From Alteromonas sp. BL110 (GTDB taxonomy: Bacteria; Pseudomonadota; Gammaproteobacteria; Enterobacterales; Alteromonadaceae), in the NCBI RefSeq assembly GCF_003443615.1, contig NZ_CP031967.1:1550001-1614000 (forward strand): a stretch of 64,000 bases of DNA, given 5' to 3'. Numbering within the stretch: the first letter of the stretch is position 1; every line of letters starts with the position of its first letter. The notes under the pieces are model-generated. The model was not told where the DNA came from. It worked only from the letters and a program-made list of their open reading frames with translations, and searched no databases. Below are positions 1-9,041 of this stretch, in pieces. The position numbers and the translations under genes were made by a program.

Positions 1-144
1 CAAAGGTCCAGTATTGTTTTTCTACTGTTTTTGATGGGTACAACTAAAGTTCATTGGTGAGGATGAGGCATAACACCTACGCTTTATTAAGTGCTAGAGG
101 TTTAATCTTCTAAGAAGTCACGGGTAAAAAAAGCGAGCTCCACT

Positions 145-624
145 ATGCGAGTATCAACACTTTTAGGTATTGCCACTTTCTTGGTATTTCCCCCCATTGC
201 TGAAGCTAAGGGGGCTGCAAGTGGCGCTGCTCATCATTGGGAAACGTCACCCCATCATTTATCGGCACTAATAGGTACCACTTACACAAAAGAGTGTGGC
301 AACGCATTCACATTGGGCATCGATTATGAGTATCGGCTTAGCGACTTTTTAGGCGTGGGGTTTGTTGCAGAATACGCTTTTGAAGACTTAGACGCTTATA
401 CTTATTTGCTAGTTGCCGACCTTCATATTACAAATAACTTTATTGCACAGATAGGCCCTGGCGTTGAGTTTCACGGTAGCCATAAAATGGAAGTGGCAAG
501 GTTGGGCTTTCTATACGAATTTGAAATGTCGGGCATTACCGTGTCGCCGCAGCTTCATTACGACTATCATCGTAACCACAAAAGCGCGGTTGTTGCGGGG
601 CTTGCGATTGGTATGTCGTTTTAA
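145..624 (+). CDS. Putative outer-membrane beta-barrel-like protein, unknown function
   Basis: The 159-residue product starts with a signal peptide (about residues 1-21, ending IAEA). The rest alternates polar and hydrophobic residues and ends in a C-terminal aromatic residue (Phe), as expected of a small outer-membrane beta-barrel. There is a His-rich patch just after the signal peptide (AAHHWETSPHH). I do not recognise a specific family. Its stop codon overlaps the stop of the convergent flavoprotein gene by a few bases. The barrel call is inferred from composition only. It could also be a periplasmic beta-sandwich protein. Confidence 0.6.
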   Translation: MRVSTLLGIATFLVFPPIAEAKGAASGAAHHWETSPHHLSALIGTTYTKECGNAFTLGIDYEYRLSDFLGVGFVAEYAFEDLDAYTYLLVADLHITNNFIAQIGPGVEFHGSHKMEVARLGFLYEFEMSGITVSPQLHYDYHRNHKSAVVAGLAIGMSF

Positions 625-1802
625 ACCACCTGCCCTGCTGCCCAGCCGCTGCTCCACGCCCACTGGAAGTTAAAGCCGCCTAGCCAGCCGGTAACGTCAA
701 CCACTTCACCAATAAAGTAAAGGCCTTCGACGTTTTTGGCCATCATGGTTTTTGACGAAAGTTCGTTGGTGTCTACGCCACCTATGGTGACTTCCGCTGT
801 TCGGTAGCCTTCTGTGCCATTGGGCTTTATTTGCCAATTTTCTAGCGTGTCAGCAATAGCGTCGCACTCGCTGTGGGTGAGCTGCTTCACTGGTACATTA
901 CGCCAGTTGTGATATTCGATAAAGCTTTGCACCATGCGTTTGGGAAACACTTTATTTAAGCAGGTAGCAAGCAATGCATCTGGCGTTTCGGTACGTGCAC
1001 TTTGTATAAGTGCAGTGGCATCGTCATTGGGTAATGTATTAATGCTTAAGCTATCACCTGCCTCCCAATAACTTGAAATTTGCAGCATAGCGGGGCCGCT
1101 TAAACCGCGGTGGGTAAAAAGCATCGCTTCTTTGAAAGTAGTATCGTTACAGCTAGCGTAAACATCAACGGCAATACCGCTAAGCTCTGCCAGCGTCTCT
1201 TTGTCTTTATCGTGCAAGGTAAAGGGCACGAGTGCTGCGCGAGTGGGTAATACTTTCAACCCAAATTGTTCAGCAATTTTGTAACCAAATGGAGTGGCAC
1301 CAAGTTTAGGCATACTTAAGCCACCGGTTGCGATAACTAAAGACTCGCAGCTATATTCGCCGTTCGACGTTTTAAGTAAGTACCCACTTTCCACTTTCTC
1401 TACAGTCTGAATTTCACAGCGTGTAGTAATGGTAACGCCCGCTTTATTACATTCATTAAGCAATAAATCGACGATGTCTTTTGCGCTGTCATCACAAAAC
1501 AATTGGCCCAGGGTCTTTTCGTGGTAGGCAATACCATGCTCGGCTACCAAGCCAATAAAGTCCCACTGGGTATAGCGGCTTAGTGCTGACTTACAAAAGT
1601 GCGGGTTTTGCGATAAGAAATTAGCAGGTTCGGCATACATATTGGTGAAATTACACCGTCCACCGCCTGACATTAGAATTTTCCGGCCCACTTTTTTGGC
1701 GTGATCGAGCACTTCTACGCTGCGCCCGCGCGCGCCTGCTTGTGCGGCGCAAAACAGCCCTGCGGCACCTGCTCCAATAACTATAACATCGCGCTCAATC
1801 AC
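621..1802 (-). CDS. HI0933/YhiN-family FAD-dependent oxidoreductase
   Basis: The 393-residue flavoprotein begins with a Rossmann dinucleotide-binding motif (VIGAGAAGLFCA, residues 8-19). Residues around 45-54 read LMSGGGRCNFTN, the signature of the HI0933/YhiN family (BaiN-like). A second glycine motif (VIATGGLSMPKLG) lies mid-protein, and the C-terminus carries the FAD-contacting stretch GLYFIGEVVDVTGWLGG. The length is normal for the family. Members are cytosolic flavoproteins, usually annotated only as NAD(P)/FAD-dependent oxidoreductases, and the substrate here is unknown. The gene is monocistronic and convergent with the gene to its left. Confidence 0.9.
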   Translation of the reverse strand: MIERDVIVIGAGAAGLFCAAQAGARGRSVEVLDHAKKVGRKILMSGGGRCNFTNMYAEPANFLSQNPHFCKSALSRYTQWDFIGLVAEHGIAYHEKTLGQLFCDDSAKDIVDLLLNECNKAGVTITTRCEIQTVEKVESGYLLKTSNGEYSCESLVIATGGLSMPKLGATPFGYKIAEQFGLKVLPTRAALVPFTLHDKDKETLAELSGIAVDVYASCNDTTFKEAMLFTHRGLSGPAMLQISSYWEAGDSLSINTLPNDDATALIQSARTETPDALLATCLNKVFPKRMVQSFIEYHNWRNVPVKQLTHSECDAIADTLENWQIKPNGTEGYRTAEVTIGGVDTNELSSKTMMAKNVEGLYFIGEVVDVTGWLGGFNFQWAWSSGWAAGQVV

Positions 1803-2091
1803 TCTGTATTTACCTTACATCAAGCCAAAAATAATCACGCATTTTGCAGCGTAGGTTAGGAGTTCGGGATTATACGTAATAAGCCATACCACACAATGCA
1901 AAGCCGAATCTTACTGTAAATTTAATCTAGTTCTTTAGTAGAAAATTATGGGTTTTAATACTTTTTAACAATACTAAAAGATTTTTAATTCACCTATAAC
2001 TACGCACCAGAATTGAGGTGCAACTCAATTTGAACGAACAAACGAACAAAACAAGCAGTAACTACTTCACAAATTACAGAGGATTGTATCC

Positions 2092-2922
2092 ATGGAAGAG
2101 TTCTTAGCATCACTCGATATTAACGAGTACCTGCCTGCAGCATTAGCTTGGGCGACCAATATACTCCTAGCGCTAGCCATTCTAATTATTGGTCTTTGGG
2201 TTGCTAGCAAGGTTTACAAAGGCATTGTTTCAATTGCCAACCGCCACCCTCAACTCGATGACACACTATTTAAGTTTTTTGGTAGCGTAGCGCGCTATAC
2301 CATTCTTGCCTTCGTGGGCATAGCGGTACTGAATCGCTTTGGTGTTCAAACCGCGTCTATTATTGCGCTTTTAGGTGCTGCCGGTCTTGCTATTGGTTTA
2401 GCACTTCAGGGCACACTGTCTAACTTAGCTGCGGGCGTCATGCTGCTTATCTTCCGCCCTTACAAAGTTAATGACTTTGTTGATGCAGCGGGCAAGTTCG
2501 GTAAGGTGACTGAAATCGACTTATTCACTACTATTTTGCAGACCTTCGATAATAAGCAAATTATTATCCCGAATAGCCAAATTTGGGGCGAGCAAATTGT
2601 TAACCACTCCCATCATGAAATTCGTGGTGTAGACATGACCTTTGGTATTGCCTACAACGAAAACATTGATGCCGCTCGCGCCGTTATAGATAAAGTACTG
2701 GCAAACCACCCGCACGTACTTAAAGACCCAGCGCCATTTGTTGAGGTATCTACGCTTAACGATAGCTCAGTAGACTTTATTGTTCGTCCATTCTGTCACG
2801 GTGAGCATTATTTCGACATTCTGTTCTCAGTGCCAGAGCAAGTTAAGAAAGCGCTAGATGAAGCTAACATTGAAATTCCGTTCCCGCACCGTAAAGTGAT
2901 TGTGGTAAACGAAAACGCATAG
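2092..2922 (+). CDS. mscS: Small-conductance mechanosensitive channel, MscS family
   Basis: The 276-residue product has the short MscS architecture: three N-terminal membrane helices (about 20-45, 63-85 and 88-115), then a soluble beta domain and a C-terminal alpha/beta domain. The third helix is Gly/Ala-rich (GAAGLAIGLALQGTLSNLAAG), the pore-lining TM3 signature. The cytoplasmic part has the family stretch IIIPNSQIWGEQIVN. It opens under membrane tension to release solutes on hypo-osmotic shock. The ATG is preceded by AGAGGA with good spacing. A strong bidirectional terminator follows. Confidence 0.93.
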   Translation: MEEFLASLDINEYLPAALAWATNILLALAILIIGLWVASKVYKGIVSIANRHPQLDDTLFKFFGSVARYTILAFVGIAVLNRFGVQTASIIALLGAAGLAIGLALQGTLSNLAAGVMLLIFRPYKVNDFVDAAGKFGKVTEIDLFTTILQTFDNKQIIIPNSQIWGEQIVNHSHHEIRGVDMTFGIAYNENIDAARAVIDKVLANHPHVLKDPAPFVEVSTLNDSSVDFIVRPFCHGEHYFDILFSVPEQVKKALDEANIEIPFPHRKVIVVNENA

Positions 2923-2953
2923 CGCGTATGTAAAAAATAACGTGCTAGTGATT

Positions 2954-2982
2954 AAAAGGGCAGCCCATAGGCTGCCCTTTTT
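2954..2982. terminator. Bidirectional rho-independent terminator
   Basis: The stem AAAAGGGCAGCC / GGCTGCCCTTTT with a CATA loop is flanked by A-run and T-run on opposite sides, so it can terminate both the mscS transcript (plus strand) and the iron ABC operon (minus strand). Confidence 0.9.
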
Positions 2983-3022
2983 GCATTCTGTTTTTTTTAG
3001 TGAGTTTTAAGCGACTTACTAT

Positions 3023-4054
3023 TTAGTTTTTTGGAAATACGGCTAAAGGATGAGTAGTAATTAACTGAACGAAAGCACGAGAATTTGGCTTAACCGCATT
3101 CTCATGACTTACACGTACTTTAAGTTCATCACCGCTATCTAGTACAACAGCGTAAAGTCGACTTTCGCCCTCATAACGCACCCACTTCACCGTACAGTTA
3201 GTTTCGCTATGGGCTGCATCTAAACTTAAATCATCAGGGCGTACCAGCAAATCTACATTGCCGTTAGCGCCTTGAAGCGGCGTGCCTGGCACCTTGCCGA
3301 TCTCTGTAACAACTGTTTTGTCTGTATTTACTTCACTAGCATCAAATGTTGCACTTAAAAAGCTTGCCTCACCCATAAAACGCGCCACAAAGCGGCTAGC
3401 TGGTGAAGAGTAGCAGGCTTCAGGGGTGTCTAATTGCTCCAGTACACCTTTATTCAGTATCCCTACTCTATCGCCAACACTTAATGCTTCTTCCTGATCG
3501 TGCGTTACCCAAATTGCGGGTACGCCTGCCTTTTTAAGCGCATCGCGAATTTCCCAACGCAAGCTGTCTTTTAACGCTGCATCTAAGTTTGAAAGGGGCT
3601 CGTCTAGCAGTACAAAAGAAGGTTCGTGCGCTAGGGTACGGGCTAATGCAACACGCTGCTTTTGACCACCTGAAAGACGTGCAGGTTTAGCATCGCGGAA
3701 ATTATCTAGACCTAACAGTTTAAGCCAGTGATCCGCAAGCTTAGTGTCTTTTAAACGAAAGCATACGTTTTGCTGAACGGTAAGATGGGGAAATAACGCA
3801 AAGTCTTGGAACACCATACCAACGTTACGCTTTTCAGGCGGCACGTGTTTATTTGCTGTACTTTCCCAATTACCTAGGCTCATAGCGCCTTCTGAAATAG
3901 GGATAAGCCCTGCCAATGCTTGCAAAATAGTAGTTTTACCGCAGCCAGTTGGCCCCACCAACATCAGGATTTCGTCTTGCCCAAGCTCAAGATTTAACTT
4001 GTCGACAACGCGGGTAGACCCATAATTCACTGACAAATTACTTACACTAAGCAT
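3023..4054 (-). CDS. fbpC: Ferric-iron ABC transporter ATP-binding protein (FbpC type)
   Basis: The 343-residue ATPase has Walker A GPTGCGKTT (residues 34-42), ABC signature LSGGQ (127-131), Walker B VLLDEP and an H-loop VTHDQEEAL. The C-terminal extension (about 240-343) is the TOBE-like regulatory domain typical of FbpC/PotA-type ATPases. It energises import of Fe(III) from the periplasm. The start abuts the fbpB stop (shared nucleotide at 4054), so the two are translationally coupled. It is the last gene of the four-gene iron operon. The specificity comes from the neighbours and the upstream Fur box, not from the ATPase itself. Confidence 0.92.
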   Translation of the reverse strand: MLSVSNLSVNYGSTRVVDKLNLELGQDEILMLVGPTGCGKTTILQALAGLIPISEGAMSLGNWESTANKHVPPEKRNVGMVFQDFALFPHLTVQQNVCFRLKDTKLADHWLKLLGLDNFRDAKPARLSGGQKQRVALARTLAHEPSFVLLDEPLSNLDAALKDSLRWEIRDALKKAGVPAIWVTHDQEEALSVGDRVGILNKGVLEQLDTPEACYSSPASRFVARFMGEASFLSATFDASEVNTDKTVVTEIGKVPGTPLQGANGNVDLLVRPDDLSLDAAHSETNCTVKWVRYEGESRLYAVVLDSGDELKVRVSHENAVKPNSRAFVQLITTHPLAVFPKN

Positions 4055-5577
4055 TACGAACGATCATCCTCGGTAACAGTAAACTGGGCTTTTCTTTCGC
4101 CCGACAGCATGAGAACCAGCCCCACGCCAGATAATAAAACCAGTAGAAGCCCAGGTACGGCAGCGCGTCCAAAGTAACCTGCCTCGTAAACACGCCACAT
4201 GTAAGTAGCTAAGGTTTCAAAACCTGTAGGCCCCAACATTAAGGTGGCGGGCAGCTCACGCATGGCTTCCAAAAATACTAAAGCAGCCCCTGCAATCATA
4301 CCACGAAGGGTTAAGGGCAGCGTAACTCGTATAAAGGCTTCTCTTGGGCTAGCACCAAGCACGCGTGCAGCCTTCACTAATCCCGAATCAATATTCTCAG
4401 CGGTACTTCTAACGCTTCCTACCGCAAGAGGAATAAAACGCAGTACATAGGCCATCACCAACAAAGTTAAGGTTTGATACAGCGCAGGCAGATATTTAAG
4501 GCCCACATAAACCAGCGCTGTTCCCATAACAATGCCCGGAACGCCAAAGCCGAAATAAGTAATACGCTCCATAAAGCGGCCAGCTTTACCTGCAATGGCC
4601 GCGTGAGCCACCGGAATGGCAAGTAGCACGGCTACAATCGCGGCGATAAACGACGCATGGGCTGAATTCCACGCATAGCTTAATTCAAAGCCGCCTGTCC
4701 CCTCTCGCACTAACCACAGCGTAAAGATAGCAAGGGGAAGTACAATGGCCATAAAAACTACGGGCATAGTCGCAAGCAGCATTAGGTTTCGCTGCCAGCG
4801 CGCAGGAAACAAGGACAAGTGCTTTCCTGGGCGTTCTTGAGCCCCACCTATTCGACTTTCTATAAACAGAATAAGCCCAACAATCACCATAAGCTGCAGG
4901 CTTAGCATAGCCGCTTGACTTAAACCAAAAGCGTTGTATTCAACAAAAATAACGCGAGTGAAGGTGTCAAAGCCCATTATCGCGGGCGTGCCAAAATCAG
5001 ATAACGCGTAAAGCGCAGCAAGCAATGCTCCCGCAGCAACGCTATTTACTACCCGCGGTAGCACCACACGCCATAAACTTGCGCCTAGCGATAGCCCTAG
5101 TGTACGCGCCGCGTTAACCAAACTGGCATCTAAACTCAGCAAGCTTGAACGGGTTGTCATCATCACAAAAGGATAGGTGTATAGGCTCATAACCAAAGCA
5201 GAGCCCCACAAACCGCTAATTGGCGGGGTAGAAAACCCTAATATATTTTCTATTTCGCCACCACGACCGAAAGAAAAATACATGGCGAATGCGCCAATAT
5301 AGCTTGGCAGGGCCAGCGGCGCGGCCAGCAAAATAAGCCAGAACCGTTTAAATGGCATTTGCACATAGGCAGTTAAAAAGGCAAGGGGGACACCTATAAG
5401 CACCGAACCAATGATAGTAAGCACTACCAATGAGATAGTATTGCCTAGCACACGAAGGTTATGGGTATCGAAAAGTTGCGCACTATCTTGAGCTAAAGAA
5501 AATAAAACGCCGACGGGCAATAAAGCCATCAGCGCAATAAGTAGTGCCAGTGGATACGACTTTGGCCATTTTGTCAC
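4054..5577 (-). CDS. fbpB: Ferric-iron ABC transporter permease (FbpB type)
   Basis: This 507-residue inner-membrane permease is a tandem duplication of a six-helix BPD_transp_1 unit, as in FbpB/SfuB. Each half ends in an EAA-like loop; the second reads EAMRELPATLML, very typical of ferric-iron permeases. It forms the transmembrane channel of the importer. The start overlaps the substrate-binding gene by four bases and the stop abuts fbpC, indicating one transcript. The length is normal for the family. Confidence 0.93.
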   Translation of the reverse strand: MTKWPKSYPLALLIALMALLPVGVLFSLAQDSAQLFDTHNLRVLGNTISLVVLTIIGSVLIGVPLAFLTAYVQMPFKRFWLILLAAPLALPSYIGAFAMYFSFGRGGEIENILGFSTPPISGLWGSALVMSLYTYPFVMMTTRSSLLSLDASLVNAARTLGLSLGASLWRVVLPRVVNSVAAGALLAALYALSDFGTPAIMGFDTFTRVIFVEYNAFGLSQAAMLSLQLMVIVGLILFIESRIGGAQERPGKHLSLFPARWQRNLMLLATMPVVFMAIVLPLAIFTLWLVREGTGGFELSYAWNSAHASFIAAIVAVLLAIPVAHAAIAGKAGRFMERITYFGFGVPGIVMGTALVYVGLKYLPALYQTLTLLVMAYVLRFIPLAVGSVRSTAENIDSGLVKAARVLGASPREAFIRVTLPLTLRGMIAGAALVFLEAMRELPATLMLGPTGFETLATYMWRVYEAGYFGRAAVPGLLLVLLSGVGLVLMLSGERKAQFTVTEDDRS

Positions 5578-6608
5578 AGTACGCCAACTTCCCTCATAAG
5601 GTTAAGTGTTGGGCGTAAATCAGCCAGTTTACGAAGGTCCATTTCAGGTGGCGAAAGCGTACTTAAATCCGCTAAGCCCTGTGGTGGTTCAACCCCTTGA
5701 ACCAAAGGTATTTCATATGCTTCGCGAGCAAGGTAAGACTGCACTTCATGCGACAGCAGGTATCGAATAAAGTTAACCGGCAAATCACCGTCGCTCAACG
5801 CCACAATGCCTGAAGCGTTAACGAGGCATCCCGCATCGCCTTTACTGTAAGCAAGAGCCACATTCGCGTTTGGCTTACCTGATTTAAGACGAAGGGTGTA
5901 GTAGTGATTAGCAAAACCAATATCTACTTCACCACGTTCAACGCCCATCACTACACCAAGCTCACCGGCGTACTTTTTAGAGTGCTTATTAATGCCTTTA
6001 AGCCACGCTTTGGTCGCTTTATCGCCTTCCAAAATGCGCATGGCGGTAACGAAAGACTGGAATGACGAATAAGCGGGAGCCCAGCCAATTTTTAAATCAC
6101 TATCTGCTAACGCCATCACGCTTTCTGGGATTTGCTCGGGCTTAACACGTTCTGTGTTATACGGCAGTGTGCGCACACGACCTGTTACCGGTGACCAGCT
6201 AGGATACTGAAAGTCTTCGCGAAGCTGTGAACGCAAATCGTCAGGCAACGGCTTTGCAGCGCCGGTATCAGTAACAACACCAATAGAGCCCGTATCTACA
6301 GCCCAAAACAGGTCAGCACGTTTAACGCCAGCTTTTGTTTCAGCAACAATGGTATTTGCCAGTGCTGCTGAACCGCCGCGTCTAACTTTTAAGTTTAGTT
6401 TAGGGTTGCGTTTTTCGATGGCTTTTAGAACATTTTCGTACAGGCCGCCTTCACCACGCCCCAAATATAAGGTGAGATCACCTTCTAGTTTAGGCAAAGA
6501 CTCTACTGACACGCTGCCTGTTTGGGTCATAGCGTGAGCAAAGCTAAACGGCAAGCCAGTTAATGCACCAGCTGCGGCTAGACCTTGCAAGAATGTTCTA
6601 CGTTGCAT
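5574..6608 (-). CDS. fbpA: Periplasmic ferric-iron-binding protein (FbpA type), Tat signal
   Basis: The 344-residue substrate-binding protein starts with QRRTFLQG followed by a hydrophobic stretch and an AHA cleavage region (about residue 26). This twin-arginine motif suggests Tat export. The mature part is a family-1 extracellular solute-binding fold. A YY pair in NHYYTLRL matches the paired tyrosines that ligate Fe(III) in FbpA proteins. The start is supported by AAGGAAGGGGT just upstream. It delivers iron to the FbpB/FbpC complex. It lies 9 bp downstream of the small periplasmic gene and overlaps fbpB. Confidence 0.92.
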   Translation of the reverse strand: MQRRTFLQGLAAAGALTGLPFSFAHAMTQTGSVSVESLPKLEGDLTLYLGRGEGGLYENVLKAIEKRNPKLNLKVRRGGSAALANTIVAETKAGVKRADLFWAVDTGSIGVVTDTGAAKPLPDDLRSQLREDFQYPSWSPVTGRVRTLPYNTERVKPEQIPESVMALADSDLKIGWAPAYSSFQSFVTAMRILEGDKATKAWLKGINKHSKKYAGELGVVMGVERGEVDIGFANHYYTLRLKSGKPNANVALAYSKGDAGCLVNASGIVALSDGDLPVNFIRYLLSHEVQSYLAREAYEIPLVQGVEPPQGLADLSTLSPPEMDLRKLADLRPTLNLMREVGVL

Positions 6609-6617
6609 ACCCCTTCC

Positions 6618-7427
6618 TTAAAATACGTCTTTGCGACTTTGTTCAACTTCAACTAAAAGTGCGCGAGCGCGATCGAGTTTAGCCTGCATAGACTCTACAA
6701 CTTTGCGTACTGAATCTACGCCAGTATCTTTCGAAATGGCCTGAGGAAGCGTTACGTTAAAGTCTTTTTCTAGGTCTTCTACCAAGGCTGCGTCTTTCGC
6801 AATTAAGTCACCTTCAACACCTTCAAAGCGCTGAAGGTAGGTGTCGTGAACTAATGTTGTTGCGACTTCGTGAAGCTGTTCTGCGTACTTGGCAACAACA
6901 CGATCAAGACGTGTTTTAATATCATCGATAACTTCAGGGCCTGTAGTAGGTTCTTCTTCAGTGGTTTGAACTTGGCCTACCAGACCTTTCTTTTGATATT
7001 GAGACGCAAGTTTAACCGCGCCTAACGCCTGCCACAAGGCATGATTTAGCTTCTCTTGCTCGACGCGCACATCAGCAACTGGCTTACCTTCATCAATAGC
7101 TACTTTTACACCATAAATACCTTGCCAAATTGAGGCGTAAATAGGCACGTATTGTGTTTCTATAGCTGAGTGAAAATCTACTTCCTCCCAGTACTCAATA
7201 AGCGCGTCTGTCTTAACAGACTTATCTTTCGCTTCATACGCGTCAACAACACTACCAAACTTGCTTTCTAACCAATGTACTTCTTCGGTATATTCGCCGA
7301 TGTGCGCATGAAGATTGTTCACGTGTTCGCCAATGGCACCATTTGCAAGCGCCTGAGAGGATAGCATTGAGAAAGTAACCGCAGAAGCCAGTACCAAAGC
7401 ACTTATTTTTTTCAGTGTTGTTGTCAT
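6618..7427 (-). CDS. Fur-regulated helical periplasmic protein, unknown function
   Basis: First gene of the iron operon. I place the start at the ATG at 7427 (269 residues), not at the upstream in-frame ATG at 7484. From 7427 the protein begins with a clean signal peptide (MTTTLKKISALVLAS... to SQALA), and the upstream in-frame stretch contains the Fur box. The mature protein looks almost entirely alpha-helical and is rich in Glu, Lys, His and Val. N-terminal His/Glu patches (HVNNLHAHIGEYTEEVHWLE, then YWEEVDFHSAIE) could bind metal. I do not recognise the family. Its promoter-proximal place suggests a periplasmic partner in iron handling, which is an inference. Confidence 0.75.
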   Translation of the reverse strand: MTTTLKKISALVLASAVTFSMLSSQALANGAIGEHVNNLHAHIGEYTEEVHWLESKFGSVVDAYEAKDKSVKTDALIEYWEEVDFHSAIETQYVPIYASIWQGIYGVKVAIDEGKPVADVRVEQEKLNHALWQALGAVKLASQYQKKGLVGQVQTTEEEPTTGPEVIDDIKTRLDRVVAKYAEQLHEVATTLVHDTYLQRFEGVEGDLIAKDAALVEDLEKDFNVTLPQAISKDTGVDSVRKVVESMQAKLDRARALLVEVEQSRKDVF

Positions 7428-7459
7428 ATTTTTTCCTAAAACATTTGTCTTATCTCGCA

Positions 7460-7478
7460 AATGATACTTATTATCATT
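7460..7478 (-). promoter_or_regulatory. Fur box
   Basis: The 15-mer TGATACTTATTATCA (7462-7476) matches the 7-1-7 Fur consensus TGATAATNATTATCA at all but one defined position. The surrounding AATGATA...TATCATT extends the palindrome. It lies about 35 bp upstream of the chosen start of the iron operon, where Fur-Fe(II) would repress transcription under iron sufficiency. Confidence 0.88.
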
Positions 7479-7724
7479 AAGCAAGTAAAGGTAACTAACC
7501 GAGGCTACATGCTAAGTAACGCAGTGCATCGGTCTTACGCTAGGCTTTAATTTTTCTACGTTTTTCACCAAGATAATGCAGGTTAAATGATTAACCTTCG
7601 CTGAACACTTTGATATTCAACGCAATTAGCAAACTGTGAGATCATAGTTTGGTTACATTTTAATGAAAATAGCGGCCAAGTATACGCATATATAAATTAA
7701 TGAATATTCACAAAAAGCTAAAAG

Positions 7725-7755
7725 AAAAAAGCCCGCAACAATTGTTGCGGGCTTT
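7725..7755 (-). terminator. Rho-independent terminator after the peroxiredoxin gene
   Basis: A near-perfect inverted repeat AAGCCCGCAACAATTGTTGCGGGCTT (13-bp arms, self-complementary centre) is followed on the minus strand by a T-run. It ends the recG-rsmJ-peroxiredoxin transcript. Confidence 0.9.
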
Positions 7756-7780
7756 GAGTAATTAACGCCTTTTGAAAAAA

Positions 7781-8254
7781 TTAAAGGCTATCTAACATGC
7801 TCTGGGCATCGCTTACGTCAAAACGACCAGGGTCTTCAACGTTTAGCTTTTTCACTTCGCCATCTTCTACTAGCATAGAATAGCGTAGCGAACGCAAGCC
7901 ACCGAAGTTACCTGTACTCATGTCTAAGCCAATTTGCTTGGTAAAGAAACCATTACCGTCGGCCAGCATAGTAATTTCTTCTGCATTATTTGCTTTACCC
8001 CATGCATCCATAACGAATGCATCGTTCACACTAAGGCAAATAATACTATCAACACCTTTTGCCTTAAGCTTATCAGCAAGCGCTACATAGCCTGGCAAAT
8101 GTGCTTGTGAGCAAGTAGGTGTAAAAGCGCCAGGTACTGCGAATAGTACAACGCGCTTTTCCGAAAACATTTCGTTCGTTCCTGGGTTAGTTATTTCGCC
8201 ATTTTCTAAAAGGCTAAAATCTACTTCAGGCAAAGTGCCCCCAACTTGTATCAT
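7781..8254 (-). CDS. Peroxiredoxin, Prx5 family
   Basis: The 157-residue thioredoxin-fold peroxidase carries the Prx5 active-site signature PGAFTPTCSQAHLPGY, with the peroxidatic cysteine at residue 48. The only other cysteine is residue 73 (IICLSVND), so the resolving mechanism is probably 1-Cys or uses an external thiol. It reduces H2O2 and organic hydroperoxides in the cytosol. The gene follows rsmJ on the same strand with essentially no gap, so it is probably co-transcribed, and it ends at a strong terminator. The length is normal for a stand-alone Prx5 without a fused glutaredoxin. Confidence 0.92.
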   Translation of the reverse strand: MIQVGGTLPEVDFSLLENGEITNPGTNEMFSEKRVVLFAVPGAFTPTCSQAHLPGYVALADKLKAKGVDSIICLSVNDAFVMDAWGKANNAEEITMLADGNGFFTKQIGLDMSTGNFGGLRSLRYSMLVEDGEVKKLNVEDPGRFDVSDAQSMLDSL

Positions 8255-8255
8255 G

Positions 8256-9041
8256 CTACTCTCCTAGATTTTTTTGACACAAATACACATCAAATCTGTG
8301 TTTTTTGCTTTCAATAGCCATTGATGCTTTTATTCCTGCCAGCACATCTGCACTGTTTGGGCGTTTAACCACTACCCGGTGCGTAGCTAGCTTTAGTGCT
8401 GGCGGTAACAGCGCATCTGCGTCTGGGTCATGACCAAGCAGTTGCTGAAACAGCCGCATTTCCTTTTTCACCAAGGCTGACTTCTTTTTGTGTGGGAACA
8501 TGGGGTCTAGATAAATAGCGTTCACATTCTCACCAGTGAAGTATTGCATTACCTCAGCGCTATTTCCATGCTGAAGCGACATTTTAGCTGCAAGTTCTGG
8601 AAAACTAAGTGCTAATCTGCGAATACCATCTTCAAGCAAGGCGGCAACCACAGGCGATCGTTCAATCATAGTGACCTTGCAGCCCACGCTAACCAACACA
8701 AAGGCATCACGCCCAAGTCCTGGCGTTGCATCTACCACATGCCACGCTTCATTGCCTTTAAGGCCAATAGCTTTAACTATGGGTTCTTTTCGCCCACCGC
8801 CATGTTGCTTGCGATATAAGCTGGCCGGTGACGCAAAATCTACTTCAACGGGATGCACTTTTTTCTCACCTGCGTCAGCAAGGCCCAGCACGCCATTTTG
8901 CACCTGTAGATACAAGCCTTCGTCGGGCTTTTCACCATCACTGATAACAGGAAAGCCCCATTTTTCGCTGATTGCGCTTATTAATTCGGCGTCATCGCGA
9001 CTTGTGTCATTGAAGATAACTAAAGGCACACTTTTAAGCAT
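8256..9041 (-). CDS. rsmJ: 16S rRNA (guanine-N2)-methyltransferase RsmJ
   Basis: The 261-residue class I SAM methyltransferase carries the RsmJ (YhiQ) motifs DATPGLGRDAFVL for SAM binding and YLDPMFPHKKKSALVKKEM for catalysis. RsmJ methylates G1516 in 16S rRNA helix 45. The start overlaps the 3' end of recG by 8 bp, which implies translational coupling. The N-terminal 60 residues show the variable small domain of the family. The length matches E. coli RsmJ (about 250). Confidence 0.93.
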   Translation of the reverse strand: MLKSVPLVIFNDTSRDDAELISAISEKWGFPVISDGEKPDEGLYLQVQNGVLGLADAGEKKVHPVEVDFASPASLYRKQHGGGRKEPIVKAIGLKGNEAWHVVDATPGLGRDAFVLVSVGCKVTMIERSPVVAALLEDGIRRLALSFPELAAKMSLQHGNSAEVMQYFTGENVNAIYLDPMFPHKKKSALVKKEMRLFQQLLGHDPDADALLPPALKLATHRVVVKRPNSADVLAGIKASMAIESKKHRFDVYLCQKNLGE

